Below are positions 9,173 through 18,336 of a DNA stretch of 64,000 bases, in pieces. Position numbers and translations under genes: made by a program. The notes below the pieces were generated by a model that searched no databases, was not told the DNA's origin, and saw nothing but the letters and a program-made list of their open reading frames with translations. Position 1 is the first letter of the stretch. Each line of letters begins with the position of its first letter. The stretch comes from Methylocystis sp. MJC1 (lineage in GTDB: Bacteria > Pseudomonadota > Alphaproteobacteria > Rhizobiales > Beijerinckiaceae): positions 1,835,001 through 1,899,000 of the forward strand of contig NZ_CP107558.1 in assembly GCF_026427715.1 (NCBI RefSeq). The letters are read 5' to 3'.

Positions 9173-9940
9173 CTATTTGTTGATCTTGAACAGCGCCGCG
9201 TCAGGCGTCTTGGTCTGGTCGATGTTGAAGAGGGTGATCAGCGTCTCGTAACCCTGCGGGTCCTTCACCTGCCATTGCTTCAGCTTGAAGGTCTTGGGGT
9301 CGAAGATCAGCTTGAGATGCGAGGTGCCCCCGAAGGTCGCCTTGTCCTCGATGAAGATCGTCACGCCGGCGTCGTCGGTCTGGACGTCCTGCACGGTGAC
9401 GTCCTTCTCCAGGTCGATCTTCTCCTTCATCAGGAATTTGAGCGGCGTCTGATTGATGAAATAGAGGTCCTGCGTATTGAGCTTGCGATCGCGCACGGCG
9501 ACCTGCGCGCCGTCGGCGACGACCTCCATGGTCGCGGGCTGGGCGTATTCGAAGCGCACGCGGCCGGCGCGCTGCACATGGAGCTTGCCCTCGGAGCGCT
9601 TGCCGTCGGCGCCGATCTGGACGAAGTCGGCGGTCATCACCGGCGAGGCGTTGAAAAAGGCGTCGGCGCGCTTGATCGCCTCCTCGCGGCTGGGCGGCTT
9701 CGGCGGCTCGGCCGGGGCGGCGGGATTGGTGAGCTGCACGGGCTCGCTCGGCTTGGCGGCCTCGGCGGCCGGCGGCTTGGCCGGGGTCTTCTTGTCCTTG
9801 GCGGCGGGCTTTGTTTCTGGAGGCTTCGCTTCCGCATGTTTGGCGGCGGCGTTCGCATGCGCCTTCTTGGCGTCCTCGGCGTGAGCCGGCGCGACGAGCG
9901 CCAGGACAAGGGCGAAAGCGGCGAGGGGGAGATGCTTCAC
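9173..9940 (-). CDS. lolA: Outer-membrane lipoprotein carrier LolA family protein
   Basis: This 255-residue periplasmic chaperone is expected to ferry lipoproteins from LolCDE to the outer membrane. A GTG at 9940 starts a clear signal peptide (KHLPLAAFALVLALVAPAHA). An Ala/Lys/Pro-rich linker (about 21-80) follows, which is unusual in length, then the LolA beta-barrel domain (FNASPVMTADFVQIGADGKR to the C-terminus). An in-frame ATG at 10015 would add 25 residues ahead of the signal peptide and seems wrong. In many alphaproteobacteria lolA follows ftsK directly; here a VapBC module separates them. Confidence 0.88.
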   Translation of the reverse strand: MKHLPLAAFALVLALVAPAHAEDAKKAHANAAAKHAEAKPPETKPAAKDKKTPAKPPAAEAAKPSEPVQLTNPAAPAEPPKPPSREEAIKRADAFFNASPVMTADFVQIGADGKRSEGKLHVQRAGRVRFEYAQPATMEVVADGAQVAVRDRKLNTQDLYFINQTPLKFLMKEKIDLEKDVTVQDVQTDDAGVTIFIEDKATFGGTSHLKLIFDPKTFKLKQWQVKDPQGYETLITLFNIDQTKTPDAALFKINK

Positions 9941-10054
9941 GGCGCGAATCCAATCCGAAGGGGCGTTCGAGCCGTCTTGGTAACATATGTTGGCGGAATT
10001 GGGGGCGCTCGACATTGGCGCAGGCGCACCACCGATATTGAAGGCGCTCGGATT

Positions 10055-10477
10055 CTACCTGAACGGATCGATGATCCGCACGCCTTCTACGACTTGTCCG
10101 TGCGACATATCTTCGGAATAGAGCTCGCCGCATCCTTGGGCGATCGCGGCGGCGATGATCGCCGCGTCCCAGTAAGAGAAGCCATAGCGCGACTTGATCC
10201 CCAGAGCTGCAATCATGATGTCGGACGTGACGTCCTGCACGCGAAAGCGCATCCATGTGCGCACCAGGCCCGCTGCAATGTGGTGCGGGAGCGGGTCTGC
10301 GCGGGAGGGGCGAGTGGCTCGGGCGTAGAACTCTTGCAGCACTTGGACGGACAAGCGCCAGTCATCCCGATCGAGCAACGCTATCGCACGCTCGCGCTTG
10401 ACGTTTTCGGCAGGGTCGCGGCTGATCGAGTAGAGCAGGATATTGGTGTCGAGAAAGCCGGCGACGATTTCTGTCAC
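10055..10477 (-). CDS. PIN-domain toxin, VapC-like
   Basis: This 140-residue PIN-domain ribonuclease has the conserved acidic residues in FLDTNILLY (Asp near residue 10), in the central QEFYARA region (Glu), and in SYWDAAIIAAA and SEDMSHG (Asp). VapC toxins are Mg-dependent endoribonucleases, many of which cut tRNA or rRNA. Its ATG overlaps the stop of the upstream ribbon-helix-helix gene by ATGA, the usual antitoxin-toxin coupling. Target specificity cannot be inferred. The pair lies between ftsK and lolA. Confidence 0.85.
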   Translation of the reverse strand: MTEIVAGFLDTNILLYSISRDPAENVKRERAIALLDRDDWRLSVQVLQEFYARATRPSRADPLPHHIAAGLVRTWMRFRVQDVTSDIMIAALGIKSRYGFSYWDAAIIAAAIAQGCGELYSEDMSHGQVVEGVRIIDPFR

Positions 10478-10713
10478 TTGCCGCGTCTCGCATGGATATC
10501 GTCGCGCGAGAGGCGGTCGGCTGCGCGGAAGGTCGAAATCTGGGCGCGAAGCTCTTGTTCCTCGCGCTTCAGCCGCTCGAACTCTGTTTCCGACGCGGCG
10601 AAGTCGATCAAGAACCGCCGGACGACCGCGGAAATCGACGTGTCTTCCGCGGCAGCTTTGACGCGAGCGCGACGATAGGTGTCATCGTCCACAGTTACTG
10701 TGATGTTTTTCAT
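10474..10713 (-). CDS. Ribbon-helix-helix antitoxin, VapB-like
   Basis: This 79-residue protein starts MKNITVTVDDDTYRRARVKA and continues SISAVVRRFLIDF, a ribbon-helix-helix DNA-binding fold of the CopG/Arc type. A charged helical tail (about 45-79) is suited to binding the toxin. It is the first gene of a two-gene unit with the PIN toxin and overlaps it by four bases. Such antitoxins usually repress their own promoter; the 55-bp gap to ftsK would hold that promoter. Confidence 0.83.
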   Translation of the reverse strand: MKNITVTVDDDTYRRARVKAAAEDTSISAVVRRFLIDFAASETEFERLKREEQELRAQISTFRAADRLSRDDIHARRGK

Positions 10714-10768
10714 GGTCTCACAGTAATCCCCGTCGCTGTTTTTATCAACGACAGGGAGGCTGGGCCAA

Positions 10769-13339
10769 TCACTCCGCCGCCTCTATGTCAAACGCCCCAC
10801 GATCCACGCCGCCGCCCACCAAAATCTCGCGCTTGCCCGCATGGTTGGGGGCGGAGACGACGCCCTCTTTCTCCATGCGCTCCACGAGCGAGGCGGCCTT
10901 GTTGTAGCCGACCGACAAGCGTCGCTGGATGTAGCTCGTCGAGCATTTCTTGTCGCGCAGCACGATATTCACCGCGCGGTCGTAGAGGTCGCCTCCTTCC
11001 TCGGCGTCCATGGAGCCGGGCGTCGGTCCTTCGCCGTCCTCCGCCCCGTCCTCATCCTCCGAGGTGATGTTCTCGAGATATTGCGGCGCCCCCTGGGCTT
11101 TTAGATGCGCCACCACATGCTCGACCTCGGCGTCGGACACGAACGGCCCGTGCACGCGCGAGATGCGGCCGCCGCCCGCCATGTAGAGCATGTCGCCCTG
11201 GCCGAGCAGTTGCTCCGCTCCTTGCTCGCCGAGAATGGTGCGGCTGTCGATCTTGGACGTCACCTGGAAGGAGATGCGCGTCGGGAAATTCGCCTTGATC
11301 GTGCCGGTGATGACGTCCACCGAAGGACGCTGCGTCGCCATGATGAGATGGATGCCGGCGGCGCGGGCCATTTGTGCCAGACGCTGGATCGCGCCTTCGA
11401 TGTCCTTGCCGGCGACGAGCATCAAATCCGCCATCTCGTCGACGATGACGACGATATAGGGCAGGGCGGAGAGGTCCATCTCCTCATGCTCGAAGATCGC
11501 TTCCCCGGTCTCGCGATCGAAACCCGTCTGCACGGTGCGGGTGATGATCTCGCCACGCGCCTGCGCTTCCGCCACGCGGGCGTTGAAGCCGTCGATATTG
11601 CGCACGCCGACCTTCGACATCTTCTTGTAGCGGTCCTCCATCTCGCGCACCGCCCATTTGAGCGCCACCACCGCTTTCTTCGGGTCGGTGACGACAGGCG
11701 TCAGCAGATGGGGGATGTTGTCGTAGACCGAGAGCTCCAGCATCTTGGGATCGACCATGATGAGCCGGCACTCCTCGGGCTTCAGCCGATAGAGCAGCGA
11801 CAGGATCATGGTGTTGATGGCGACCGATTTGCCCGAGCCGGTGGTGCCGGCGACGAGCAAATGCGGCATGCGGGCGAGGTCGACGATCACCGGCTCGCCG
11901 CCGATCGTCTTGCCGAGCGCGATGGCAAGCTTGTGCTTGGAGTGCAGGAAATCGTCGCTGGCGACGATCTCGCGCAGGAAGACCGTCTCGCGGCGCTGGT
12001 TGGGCAGCTCGATGCCGATGGCGTTGCGGCCCGGCACCACGGCGACGCGGGCCGAGACTGCCGACATGGAGCGGGCGATGTCGTCGGCGAGGCCGATGAC
12101 GCGCGAGGATTTGATGCCCGGCGCGGGCTCCAGCTCGTAGAGCGTGACCACCGGGCCTGGGCGGACATTGATGATCTCGCCGCGCACCGAAAAGTCTTCC
12201 AGCACGCCTTCGAGCACGCGGGCGTTGGATTCGAGGATGTCCTCGGAAACAGTGACGGCCCCGCCCCGGTTCTTCGGTTCGGCGAGCAGCTCGAGCTCGG
12301 GATATTCGTAGGATTCCGGCGCAGCCCGCATGGGCGCGCGCGCAGGCTCGCGGGTGACGCGCCGGGGCGCGGGGGTGGCGGGCGCTTCGGCTTGGCGGCC
12401 GCCCGTCTGCTGGCGCGGCTCGGCTGGGCGCGTCCCGGCTGCGCCAGCCGCGCGTGGGGCCGTCATCGGCGCGGAGCCCGCATCCTCGTCGTCTTCGTCG
12501 AGTGGGCGCGCGCGTCGCGAGAAGGTCGGGTAGTAGGTCTCGACGTCGTCGAAGGTCGGCTCGACCCGCGGCGGCGCGGGGGTCGGCTCTTCCGCGGGGG
12601 CGCCCGCGCGGGCCCGCAGCTTTCCGAAAAGCCGCGCCACCCAGCATTTCAGCGTCAGTCCCATATGGATCAGCGCGCCGAGCGAGATCAGCGCAAAGCC
12701 GGGCTCCCCCGCGCGATCCTCGTCGTCCTCGGCGTAAGCGACGGGCTCACGCTCCTCGAAAGATTCGTCGCGGATGTCGTTTTGCGTCTCGAAACCGAGG
12801 CCGGACGCCCCGCTGACCGAGAGAATAGCGACGAAGGCCGCCGCGACGCCGAAAATCGCCATGATCGGGCCCGACCCCGCGAAAATCGCGCGCGGCGCCG
12901 CGAGAATGGCGTCGCCGGCGACGCCGCCGAGGCCTGTCGGCAGGGGCCAGCGGTCGGTCGGCGGCAGCAGCGACGCCGTGGCGGCCGTTGCAAAAATGCC
13001 CACTATCCACAGGCCGAGCCGCAGCGGCGCGCGCTCGATGCGCCGGCGTTTGACAATCCGCATCCCTTGCAAGGCGAGCGGGACGATTGCCGCCACGGCG
13101 CCGAGGCCGAAAAGCTGCATGAGCAGATCGGCGACAACCGCGCCGGGATGCCCCAAAAGGTTGCGGACATGGCCGCCGGTCGCGTGGTTGAGCGAGGGAT
13201 CATGGGCCGACCAGGTGACCAGCGCCAGCGTCGCGGCGCCCGCGAGCGCCAGCATCAGCGCCCCCGCCGCCTCGGCGAGGCGATGGGCGGCGAATTCGCG
13301 GAGCTGTTCGGGGAAGAGACCAAATCTATGGCTGCGCAT
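10769..13339 (-). CDS. ftsK: DNA translocase FtsK
   Basis: This 856-residue septal DNA pump segregates chromosome ends and activates XerCD at dif. Four or five N-terminal transmembrane helices span about 20-190. A Pro/Ala/Arg-rich linker follows (about 200-370). The RecA-like motor has Walker A in [14 protein letters not shown] (near 500) and Walker B in [12 protein letters not shown]. The C-terminal gamma winged helix includes [18 protein letters not shown] and binds KOPS sites. Start and length are normal for alphaproteobacteria. Confidence 0.96.
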   Translation of the reverse strand: MRSHRFGLFPEQLREFAAHRLAEAAGALMLALAGAATLALVTWSAHDPSLNHATGGHVRNLLGHPGAVVADLLMQLFGLGAVAAIVPLALQGMRIVKRRRIERAPLRLGLWIVGIFATAATASLLPPTDRWPLPTGLGGVAGDAILAAPRAIFAGSGPIMAIFGVAAAFVAILSVSGASGLGFETQNDIRDESFEEREPVAYAEDDEDRAGEPGFALISLGALIHMGLTLKCWVARLFGKLRARAGAPAEEPTPAPPRVEPTFDDVETYYPTFSRRARPLDEDDEDAGSAPMTAPRAAGAAGTRPAEPRQQTGGRQAEAPATPAPRRVTREPARAPMRAAPESYEYPELELLAEPKNRGGAVTVSEDILESNARVLEGVLEDFSVRGEIINVRPGPVVTLYELEPAPGIKSSRVIGLADDIARSMSAVSARVAVVPGRNAIGIELPNQRRETVFLREIVASDDFLHSKHKLAIALGKTIGGEPVIVDLARMPHLLVAGTTGSGKSVAINTMILSLLYRLKPEECRLIMVDPKMLELSVYDNIPHLLTPVVTDPKKAVVALKWAVREMEDRYKKMSKVGVRNIDGFNARVAEAQARGEIITRTVQTGFDRETGEAIFEHEEMDLSALPYIVVIVDEMADLMLVAGKDIEGAIQRLAQMARAAGIHLIMATQRPSVDVITGTIKANFPTRISFQVTSKIDSRTILGEQGAEQLLGQGDMLYMAGGGRISRVHGPFVSDAEVEHVVAHLKAQGAPQYLENITSEDEDGAEDGEGPTPGSMDAEEGGDLYDRAVNIVLRDKKCSTSYIQRRLSVGYNKAASLVERMEKEGVVSAPNHAGKREILVGGGVDRGAFDIEAAE

Positions 13340-13430
13340 GTCACCAGAAGCCCGCGTGGCGCGGCGCGGCCATTGCGGCGCGCCGACTCCCGGCGAGGGT
13401 AAAAAAGCTGGGTTAAGAGGCGCTTAACCC

Positions 13431-14267
13431 TCAGGTTGCATCCGCTCGCCCGATCCCGCGATCGCCTGGTTGAGCTCGGCTCCGTAAATGAAGATCACGG
13501 CAAGGGGTTTGCAGGAAGACGATCGCCATCATGATCGAGGCGAGACCCGCATAGGTTGAAACGTAATTGATTGCAAACCTCGCCAGATAGGCGCCAAAGC
13601 CCGCGCCGAAGGCGAGGGAAGCGAGAAGCGTCAGCGCGAAGCCGGGCGCGAGGTTGAGAAGGCGCGGGCGCCCCGCCGGCAGCAAGATGTGAGCGGCGAG
13701 CACGGCGACGCCGACGACCGAGGATGTGACACCGTAGCGCACCGGGCCGTAGAGCGGCTCGAGCTCCCGCATCAGGCCGGGCGCATGTTTTTCGGCGAGC
13801 GCGCGGGCGAGCGGGGCGAGCACCATGAGGAAGGCGATGGCGAGCAGCGAGGCGGCGCCGAGGAAGATGTAAAGAATCGATTCCAGCCGCAACAGCCACC
13901 AGGGCCGCTGGTCGCGCTGGTTATAGGCGCGGTTGAGCGCGACGCGCAGCGACTCGACGCCGCTCGACGAGAAATAAATGGCGAGAAGCGCGCCGATCGT
14001 GAGCAGCCCGCCGCGCGGCTGGGTCACGACATTGCGAATTTCAGCCGCGATAGGCTCGGCGACGTTCGGCGGCCAGTTTTCAAAAATGAGCGCCGTCGCC
14101 GCATTGGCTTCTTCCTTCAGGCCGAAGAAGCTGGCGAGCGCGGTAAGAAAAATAAGGAAGGGAAAAAGCGAGGTCAGGATGGAGAGCGCGATATGGCTCG
14201 CGATCGCCCAGCCGTCATCCTCGTTGAATTTGAAATAGGCGACGTAAAGCGCGCGGAGCAGGGGCAT
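13431..14267 (-). CDS. YihY/BrkB-family membrane protein with 3' frameshift
   Basis: This is an inner-membrane protein of the YihY/BrkB family (once called ribonuclease BN), with about six helices. The body is intact from MPLLRALYVAYFKFNEDDGW to SIMMAIVFLQ. The last 25 or so codons then read an out-of-family, Arg-rich tail. Shifting by one base at the four-G run 13504-13507 (plus strand) restores LAVIFIYGAELNQAIAG, the family C-terminus, ending with a TAA at 13424-13426. The gene therefore carries a +1 insertion or a sequence error. The ATG at 14267 was chosen because a TATAAT lies about 40 nt upstream; a GTG at 14303 is in frame. Confidence 0.8.
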   Translation of the reverse strand: MPLLRALYVAYFKFNEDDGWAIASHIALSILTSLFPFLIFLTALASFFGLKEEANAATALIFENWPPNVAEPIAAEIRNVVTQPRGGLLTIGALLAIYFSSSGVESLRVALNRAYNQRDQRPWWLLRLESILYIFLGAASLLAIAFLMVLAPLARALAEKHAPGLMRELEPLYGPVRYGVTSSVVGVAVLAAHILLPAGRPRLLNLAPGFALTLLASLAFGAGFGAYLARFAINYVSTYAGLASIMMAIVFLQTPCRDLHLRSRAQPGDRGIGRADAT

Positions 14268-14304
14268 GGGGCAGGGGCTTTTGGGGCGGCGGGATGCTCC
14301 CACT

Positions 14305-14310
14305 ATTATA
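14305..14310 (-). promoter_or_regulatory. TATAAT -10-like element ahead of yihY
   Basis: A perfect TATAAT occurs on the minus strand 38 nt upstream of the chosen yihY ATG, within a short A+T-rich stretch. I do not see a good -35 hexamer at the ideal distance, so the assignment rests on position and composition only. Confidence 0.35.
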
Positions 14311-14351
14311 ATGCTGGCGAGTATAAAAAATTAGCGTGTGCGGTTCCGGCG

Positions 14352-14780
14352 TCAATTGGTTCCGGTTGGTGAAAACTCTTCATAGGAGATGGAAATGTTC
14401 TTCTTTCCGGCAACACCGACGTTCGCAATCAAACCAAATGATTGGTCGACAAGCGAATAGGCATGATAGCCGTTTGCGGCGGCCATGTCTGCATAGAGCT
14501 TATTGAAATACTTGTCATTTGGGCCGTTCGGGTCGTAGGCGAACCGGACGGTGAAGACAGGGTACAGCTCATTGTTGCACAGCTCGACCTTTTTAAGCTC
14601 GATGTGCGCGTAATCCAGCACGCGTCTGGTTGGGTGTGACCATTGTTTCAGATCCACACTCCGGCATCCATGCGCAATATCCTTGTAGAGCGAGGTCGCC
14701 TCCAACGTCGGCGCACAAAAAGCCGGTTGGGCGAGGCAAGTCGTCGCCAAGCCAATACAGAGTAATTTTGACTTAAGCAT
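14352..14780 (-). CDS. Exported protein of unknown function
   Basis: This 142-residue protein has a clear signal peptide (MLKSKLLCIGLATTCLAQPA, cleavage near FCA). The mature part has two cysteines (about 39 and 68) that could form a periplasmic disulfide, and a mixed alpha/beta composition ending in NISISYEEFSPTGTN. It has lower G+C content and more varied codons than its neighbours, which suggests a foreign origin. It lies beside another exported unknown (14843) on the same strand. I do not recognise the family. Confidence 0.65.
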   Translation of the reverse strand: MLKSKLLCIGLATTCLAQPAFCAPTLEATSLYKDIAHGCRSVDLKQWSHPTRRVLDYAHIELKKVELCNNELYPVFTVRFAYDPNGPNDKYFNKLYADMAAANGYHAYSLVDQSFGLIANVGVAGKKNISISYEEFSPTGTN

Positions 14781-14842
14781 TGTTGAAAATCCTTGGCGCA
14801 GCTGCGCTCGCAGTCGTCGAAATGGAAAGACGTTTTCGGCGC

Positions 14843-15457
14843 CTATGGCTCATGGGGACGCAGAGGCTTCTGCCGGTCGAAGGCGAGGTCTTCGCATTCC
14901 TTCAGCTCCGTCCGAACGAGACGAAAGACTCCGTCGTCCGGACCAAACGGATTCTTGATCGTTTCATGCCGCTTGTCGATTGGTCCCGGCATCCAAAGAT
15001 CGGCCCCGCCGGGAATGGTGAGCACGACAGCTTGCCGCCCGTCGAGCGCGAGATGTGAGCCCCCATCTCCGGGTCCCGCACAATGCGCCCCGCCACGACG
15101 CGAGTCTTTCGGCGTCCCGTCGCCGCATTCCGCGACGGCGGTCAAAGTCTCCGCGCGGTCGTGAAACTTGAACGCGAGGGAAACTTGATATGCATAGGAG
15201 CTGCTTGCAGGCGTGAGGGTGGAGGCTTGGAAACGGGCCGTGACCAACGCCTTCACGAAAGTGACCTGCTGCCGGGGATGCGCGGTGAGATGCGCCGCAT
15301 CATACTGCCGGCTGAAGCAGGCGAAGGACTCCCCTCGGCGGTACAGGGGGCCCACGAGATTTGCCAGGAACTCATTGCTTGGATCCGCCGCATATGCGGG
15401 AGCCTCCGAAGAGAAGGGCGCGAGAGCGGCGGCAATTATAAAAGCTCGTCGGAACAT
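14843..15457 (-). CDS. Exported protein of unknown function
   Basis: This 204-residue protein has a signal peptide (MFRRAFIIAAALAPFSSEAPAYA). The mature protein has cysteines in FACFSRQYDAAH, AECGDG, AHCAGPG and KECEDLAFDRQ, which may form disulfides. The SSYAYQVSLAFKFHDRAET segment looks like beta strands. It lies 62 nt upstream of the smaller exported gene on the same strand and may share its transcript. No enzyme motif is recognisable. Confidence 0.65.
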   Translation of the reverse strand: MFRRAFIIAAALAPFSSEAPAYAADPSNEFLANLVGPLYRRGESFACFSRQYDAAHLTAHPRQQVTFVKALVTARFQASTLTPASSSYAYQVSLAFKFHDRAETLTAVAECGDGTPKDSRRGGAHCAGPGDGGSHLALDGRQAVVLTIPGGADLWMPGPIDKRHETIKNPFGPDDGVFRLVRTELKECEDLAFDRQKPLRPHEP

Positions 15458-15547
15458 GTTGGAAATCGTGCCATTTGCAACGAACCATGACTGTGCGTCA
15501 GCGCACAGTATGTGAACAACAGCCGCACGGCCTGGGCGCCAGCCACA

Positions 15548-15922
15548 TCAAGGCCGAGGCAAAAACGCGCGTAGCGCCTCGATGATCACGTCCGGCCGGC
15601 AAGGCTTTTGAAGGATAACAGTGCCCGGCGGGAAGCGTCCTCTCTGCTGCTCCGCATCATAGCCCGACAATACGAGAAACGGCGCGCCAGCTTTCTGCAG
15701 GGCTTCCGCGACAGGACCCGAGAACACGCCGCACAGATTTGCATCCAATATGGCGGCGTCGTAGTCGCCTTGGGCCGTGAGCTTCAGCGCTTCTTCGACC
15801 GTCGCCGCGACCCCCGCGCTCTCGAAACCCTCGCATTCCAGGAGCATTTCCATCGACATCGCGACCATGGGCTCATCTTCGACGATAAGAATGCGTCGGC
15901 TTTTCTGGCCAAGGTCCTGCAT
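15548..15922 (-). CDS. Single-domain response regulator
   Basis: This 124-residue CheY-like receiver has no output domain. The acidic pocket lies in LIVEDEPMVAMS, the phospho-acceptor Asp in AAILDANL (about 60), the Ser/Thr in FLVLSGYD and the Lys in ILQKPCRP. It starts 4 nt after the HWE kinase stop, so the two form a cognate pair. Stand-alone receivers next to HWE kinases often act as phosphate sinks or relays. The output cannot be told from here. Confidence 0.9.
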   Translation of the reverse strand: MQDLGQKSRRILIVEDEPMVAMSMEMLLECEGFESAGVAATVEEALKLTAQGDYDAAILDANLCGVFSGPVAEALQKAGAPFLVLSGYDAEQQRGRFPPGTVILQKPCRPDVIIEALRAFLPRP

Positions 15923-15926
15923 CGAG

Positions 15927-17381
15927 CTATCTCACGAAAATCCTGTCTGCCGGCGCCGTCAACGTCCAGCGCGCCCCATTTTCGGCGAAGGTCAGTTGCG
16001 CATGTCCTCCGACTGAGATTTCGGCCATTCGCCCCAGCACCGTTTTGCCAAAACCCTTGCGTGTCGGGGGCGCCACTTTCGGCCCGCCGTTTTCCTCCCA
16101 GGAAATCGAAAATTCATCGCCCGCGACCCCCCACGCGATCTGAACCTTTCCGTCTTCGTTCGATAGGGAGCCATATTTCGCTGCATTGGTCGCAAGCTCG
16201 TGCAGCGCCATGCCGATCGTCTGAGCGGCGGCGGCGTTCACGCGGATCGCTGGGCCATTTGCGACAATGCGCCCGCCGATCAGGTCTCGATAGGGCGCGA
16301 GCTGCGCGCGCACGAGGTCGCAGAGATCCGTCCCCTGCCATTCGTTTCGCACGAGCAGCCTTTGGCTCGCTGCGAGGCTTTGAATCCGCTCGACGAGCTT
16401 TGCGACATAGGCTTTGGGGTCGCCCTCGAAAGAGGTTTGCTGGGCGATCGCTTGCACGACGGCGAGAAGATTATTGGCGCGGTGGCTGATCTCCGCGACC
16501 AGAAGCTGGTTGTGCGCCTCGGCGGCCTTGCGCGCCGTTATGTCTTCGACCACGGCCACGAAATTGACAGGCTGGTCCGTGGCGTTGCGCGCGATGCCCA
16601 CCGTCACATTCGCCCAAACATTCTTGCCGTCCTTGCGGATATATCGCTTTTCTGTCGAGTAGCTCCCGGCCTCGCCCGCGAGGAGGCGGCGCACATTTTC
16701 GCGATCGGCTTCGCGGTCCTCGGCATGCGTGATGTCGCCGGCTTTCATTTGCATCAGCTCGTCACGACGATAACCCACGATATCGCAGAGGCGTTCGTTC
16801 ATTCTCAGCCACCGGCCGTCGAGCCCCACCTCGGCAATGCCCACGGCGGCGTTTTCAAAGGTCGCCTCCAAACGCGACAGCGCCACGCGCAGAGTATCGG
16901 CCCCGCGCTTTCGCTCTTCCAGTATCTGGCTCTGCACCGCTTCCATGGCTTCGGCCTTGAAGGCGCGCGCCTCGGCGCGATGCATCAGCTCGGTCGTTCC
17001 GATGATGAGCCCGCAACTCCCCAGAAACACCAACAAGGCGAACCAGTCGGCCCCGCCTTCGAGGGGAAGAACGAAGGTATGCAACAAGATCGCGCCGAGC
17101 ACCGCCACTGTCGTTCCGGTGATCCATCCGCCGACCAGTGCGCCCACGGGAACCAAAGGAAAAAGGGTTATATAGGCGACCTTGGTCGTCGCCATTCCGA
17201 TCAGAAGGGCCCGCGCAAGAATCGCCAGCACGGCCAAGGCCACGCCGAGGGCGGGCGCAAGCACGTAGTACGAATTCTCGGGCAGCTCAGCTTTGTCAGC
17301 CAGAATTCGAAGAGGCAGCCTCGCGTAGAAGGGAAATCTGTCCTCGACGGCATGGAGGTTCGACGACTCCATGTCCCGCAT
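15927..17381 (-). CDS. Membrane PAS sensor histidine kinase, HWE family
   Basis: This 484-residue sensor has four N-terminal helices (about 30-130, DUF4118-like), a short coiled coil, a PAS domain with PAC (about 165-285) and an HWE/HisKA_2-type kinase core. The phospho-acceptor His lies in LLVAEISHRANNLLAVVQ. The ATP-binding domain has ALHELATNAAKYGSLS and GFGKTVLGRM, with the HWE-type W in VQIAWG. GGAG stands 6-9 nt upstream of the ATG at 17381. It is paired with the receiver downstream. A PAS ligand (haem, flavin or none) is not evident. Confidence 0.92.
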   Translation of the reverse strand: MRDMESSNLHAVEDRFPFYARLPLRILADKAELPENSYYVLAPALGVALAVLAILARALLIGMATTKVAYITLFPLVPVGALVGGWITGTTVAVLGAILLHTFVLPLEGGADWFALLVFLGSCGLIIGTTELMHRAEARAFKAEAMEAVQSQILEERKRGADTLRVALSRLEATFENAAVGIAEVGLDGRWLRMNERLCDIVGYRRDELMQMKAGDITHAEDREADRENVRRLLAGEAGSYSTEKRYIRKDGKNVWANVTVGIARNATDQPVNFVAVVEDITARKAAEAHNQLLVAEISHRANNLLAVVQAIAQQTSFEGDPKAYVAKLVERIQSLAASQRLLVRNEWQGTDLCDLVRAQLAPYRDLIGGRIVANGPAIRVNAAAAQTIGMALHELATNAAKYGSLSNEDGKVQIAWGVAGDEFSISWEENGGPKVAPPTRKGFGKTVLGRMAEISVGGHAQLTFAENGARWTLTAPADRIFVR

Positions 17382-17483
17382 GGGTTACTCCGATGGGATT
17401 TTTGACAAATTTTCGTAAGCGAAGGCGTTGAATGGGGCAAGCTTGACCGATGTTGGCTTGGAAAGCAATGAAATGAGCCCGCT

Positions 17484-18251
17484 TCAGCCTGCGGGTAGAA
17501 GCAAGACGAGCTTGTGAGAGGGCGCGTCCGACGGCGTGAAGGAATGCTGCTCGAAGAGCACTCTGCCGTCCTGCGGATGGTTGAAGACGCGCAGGCCGCC
17601 TTCGCGGCTCAAGACGTCCTGTGCGGCCCAGGCTTGCGCAAAGAAAGGGCTCTCCTGCCGCAAGTCGTCGATAAATCGTCGCACGCGCGCGTCGCGAAAC
17701 ATATGCGCATAATCCGAGCGAAACTCGCAGAGGAGACGGCGCGCCCGCTCCTCCCAATCCGGCAGCAGATCTCGCGCCGCGGCGTCCAGAAAGACGAAAC
17801 GCAGAAGATTGCGGTGGCGCCCGCCATCGAGCCAGCCGCAGAACAGATGCGCGGCCGCCGCGTTCCAGATGCAGGCGTTCCAACAGCAATCGAGGCCATA
17901 GGCCGGATGCTGAAAAGCTGCGATGGCGGCTTGTAGCGAGGCGGGGGCCGTCTCCGGTCGCGCCGGCGCATCCGGGTCGATGCGGCCGGCAAGCTCGAAC
18001 AGATAGGCGCGCTCTGCGGGCGTCAATGAGAGCGCCATGGCGATGCGGCCGAGCGCTTCGGGCGAGGCCTGCACGGGCCGACCCTGTTCGATCCAGGCGC
18101 ACCATGTGGCGCTGATGCCGGCGCGCGCCGCCAGCTCCTCGCGGCGCAGACCGGGCGTGCGCCTGCGGCCGCCGGCGACATCGGGCCGCGCCCGCTCGCG
18201 ATGCGCGCGAATGAAATCTCCCAGCAGCCGCCGTTGGTCCGCGTCCAGCAT
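17484..18251 (-). CDS. XRE-family regulator with MmyB-like ligand domain
   Basis: This 255-residue transcription factor has an N-terminal helix-turn-helix (RTPGLRREELAARAGISATW, about 30-60) followed by SPEALGRIAMALSLTPAERAYLF. A C-terminal MmyB-type ligand-binding domain (about 100-250) includes GLDCCWNACIWN and FNHPQDGRVLFEQ. The ATG at 18251 begins MLDADQRRLLGDFI; an upstream in-frame ATG at 18332 lies beyond the shared intergenic region and was rejected. It is divergent from a methyltransferase 85 bp away, its most likely target. Confidence 0.88.
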   Translation of the reverse strand: MLDADQRRLLGDFIRAHRERARPDVAGGRRRTPGLRREELAARAGISATWCAWIEQGRPVQASPEALGRIAMALSLTPAERAYLFELAGRIDPDAPARPETAPASLQAAIAAFQHPAYGLDCCWNACIWNAAAAHLFCGWLDGGRHRNLLRFVFLDAAARDLLPDWEERARRLLCEFRSDYAHMFRDARVRRFIDDLRQESPFFAQAWAAQDVLSREGGLRVFNHPQDGRVLFEQHSFTPSDAPSHKLVLLLPAG

Positions 18252-18336
18252 GGAGGCAGTTATAACAGGATAATAATCTTTATTGTAATAGGTTAATCGC
18301 GGCTTGATCCTGCTTTTCGTCACAAGGAGCAAGCCG
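18252..18336. promoter_or_regulatory. A+T-rich divergent promoter/operator region
   Basis: This 85-bp gap lies between the XRE regulator and the methyltransferase. It contains an A+T-rich imperfect dyad (TAACAGGATAATAATC, then CTTTATTGTAATAGGTTA) that would suit autoregulation of both promoters. AAGGAG at 18324-18329 is the ribosome site of the methyltransferase. Confidence 0.45.

Noticed and set aside
11105..13402. Long plus-strand frame opposite ftsK
   Set aside because: It is an antisense shadow caused by high G+C third positions.
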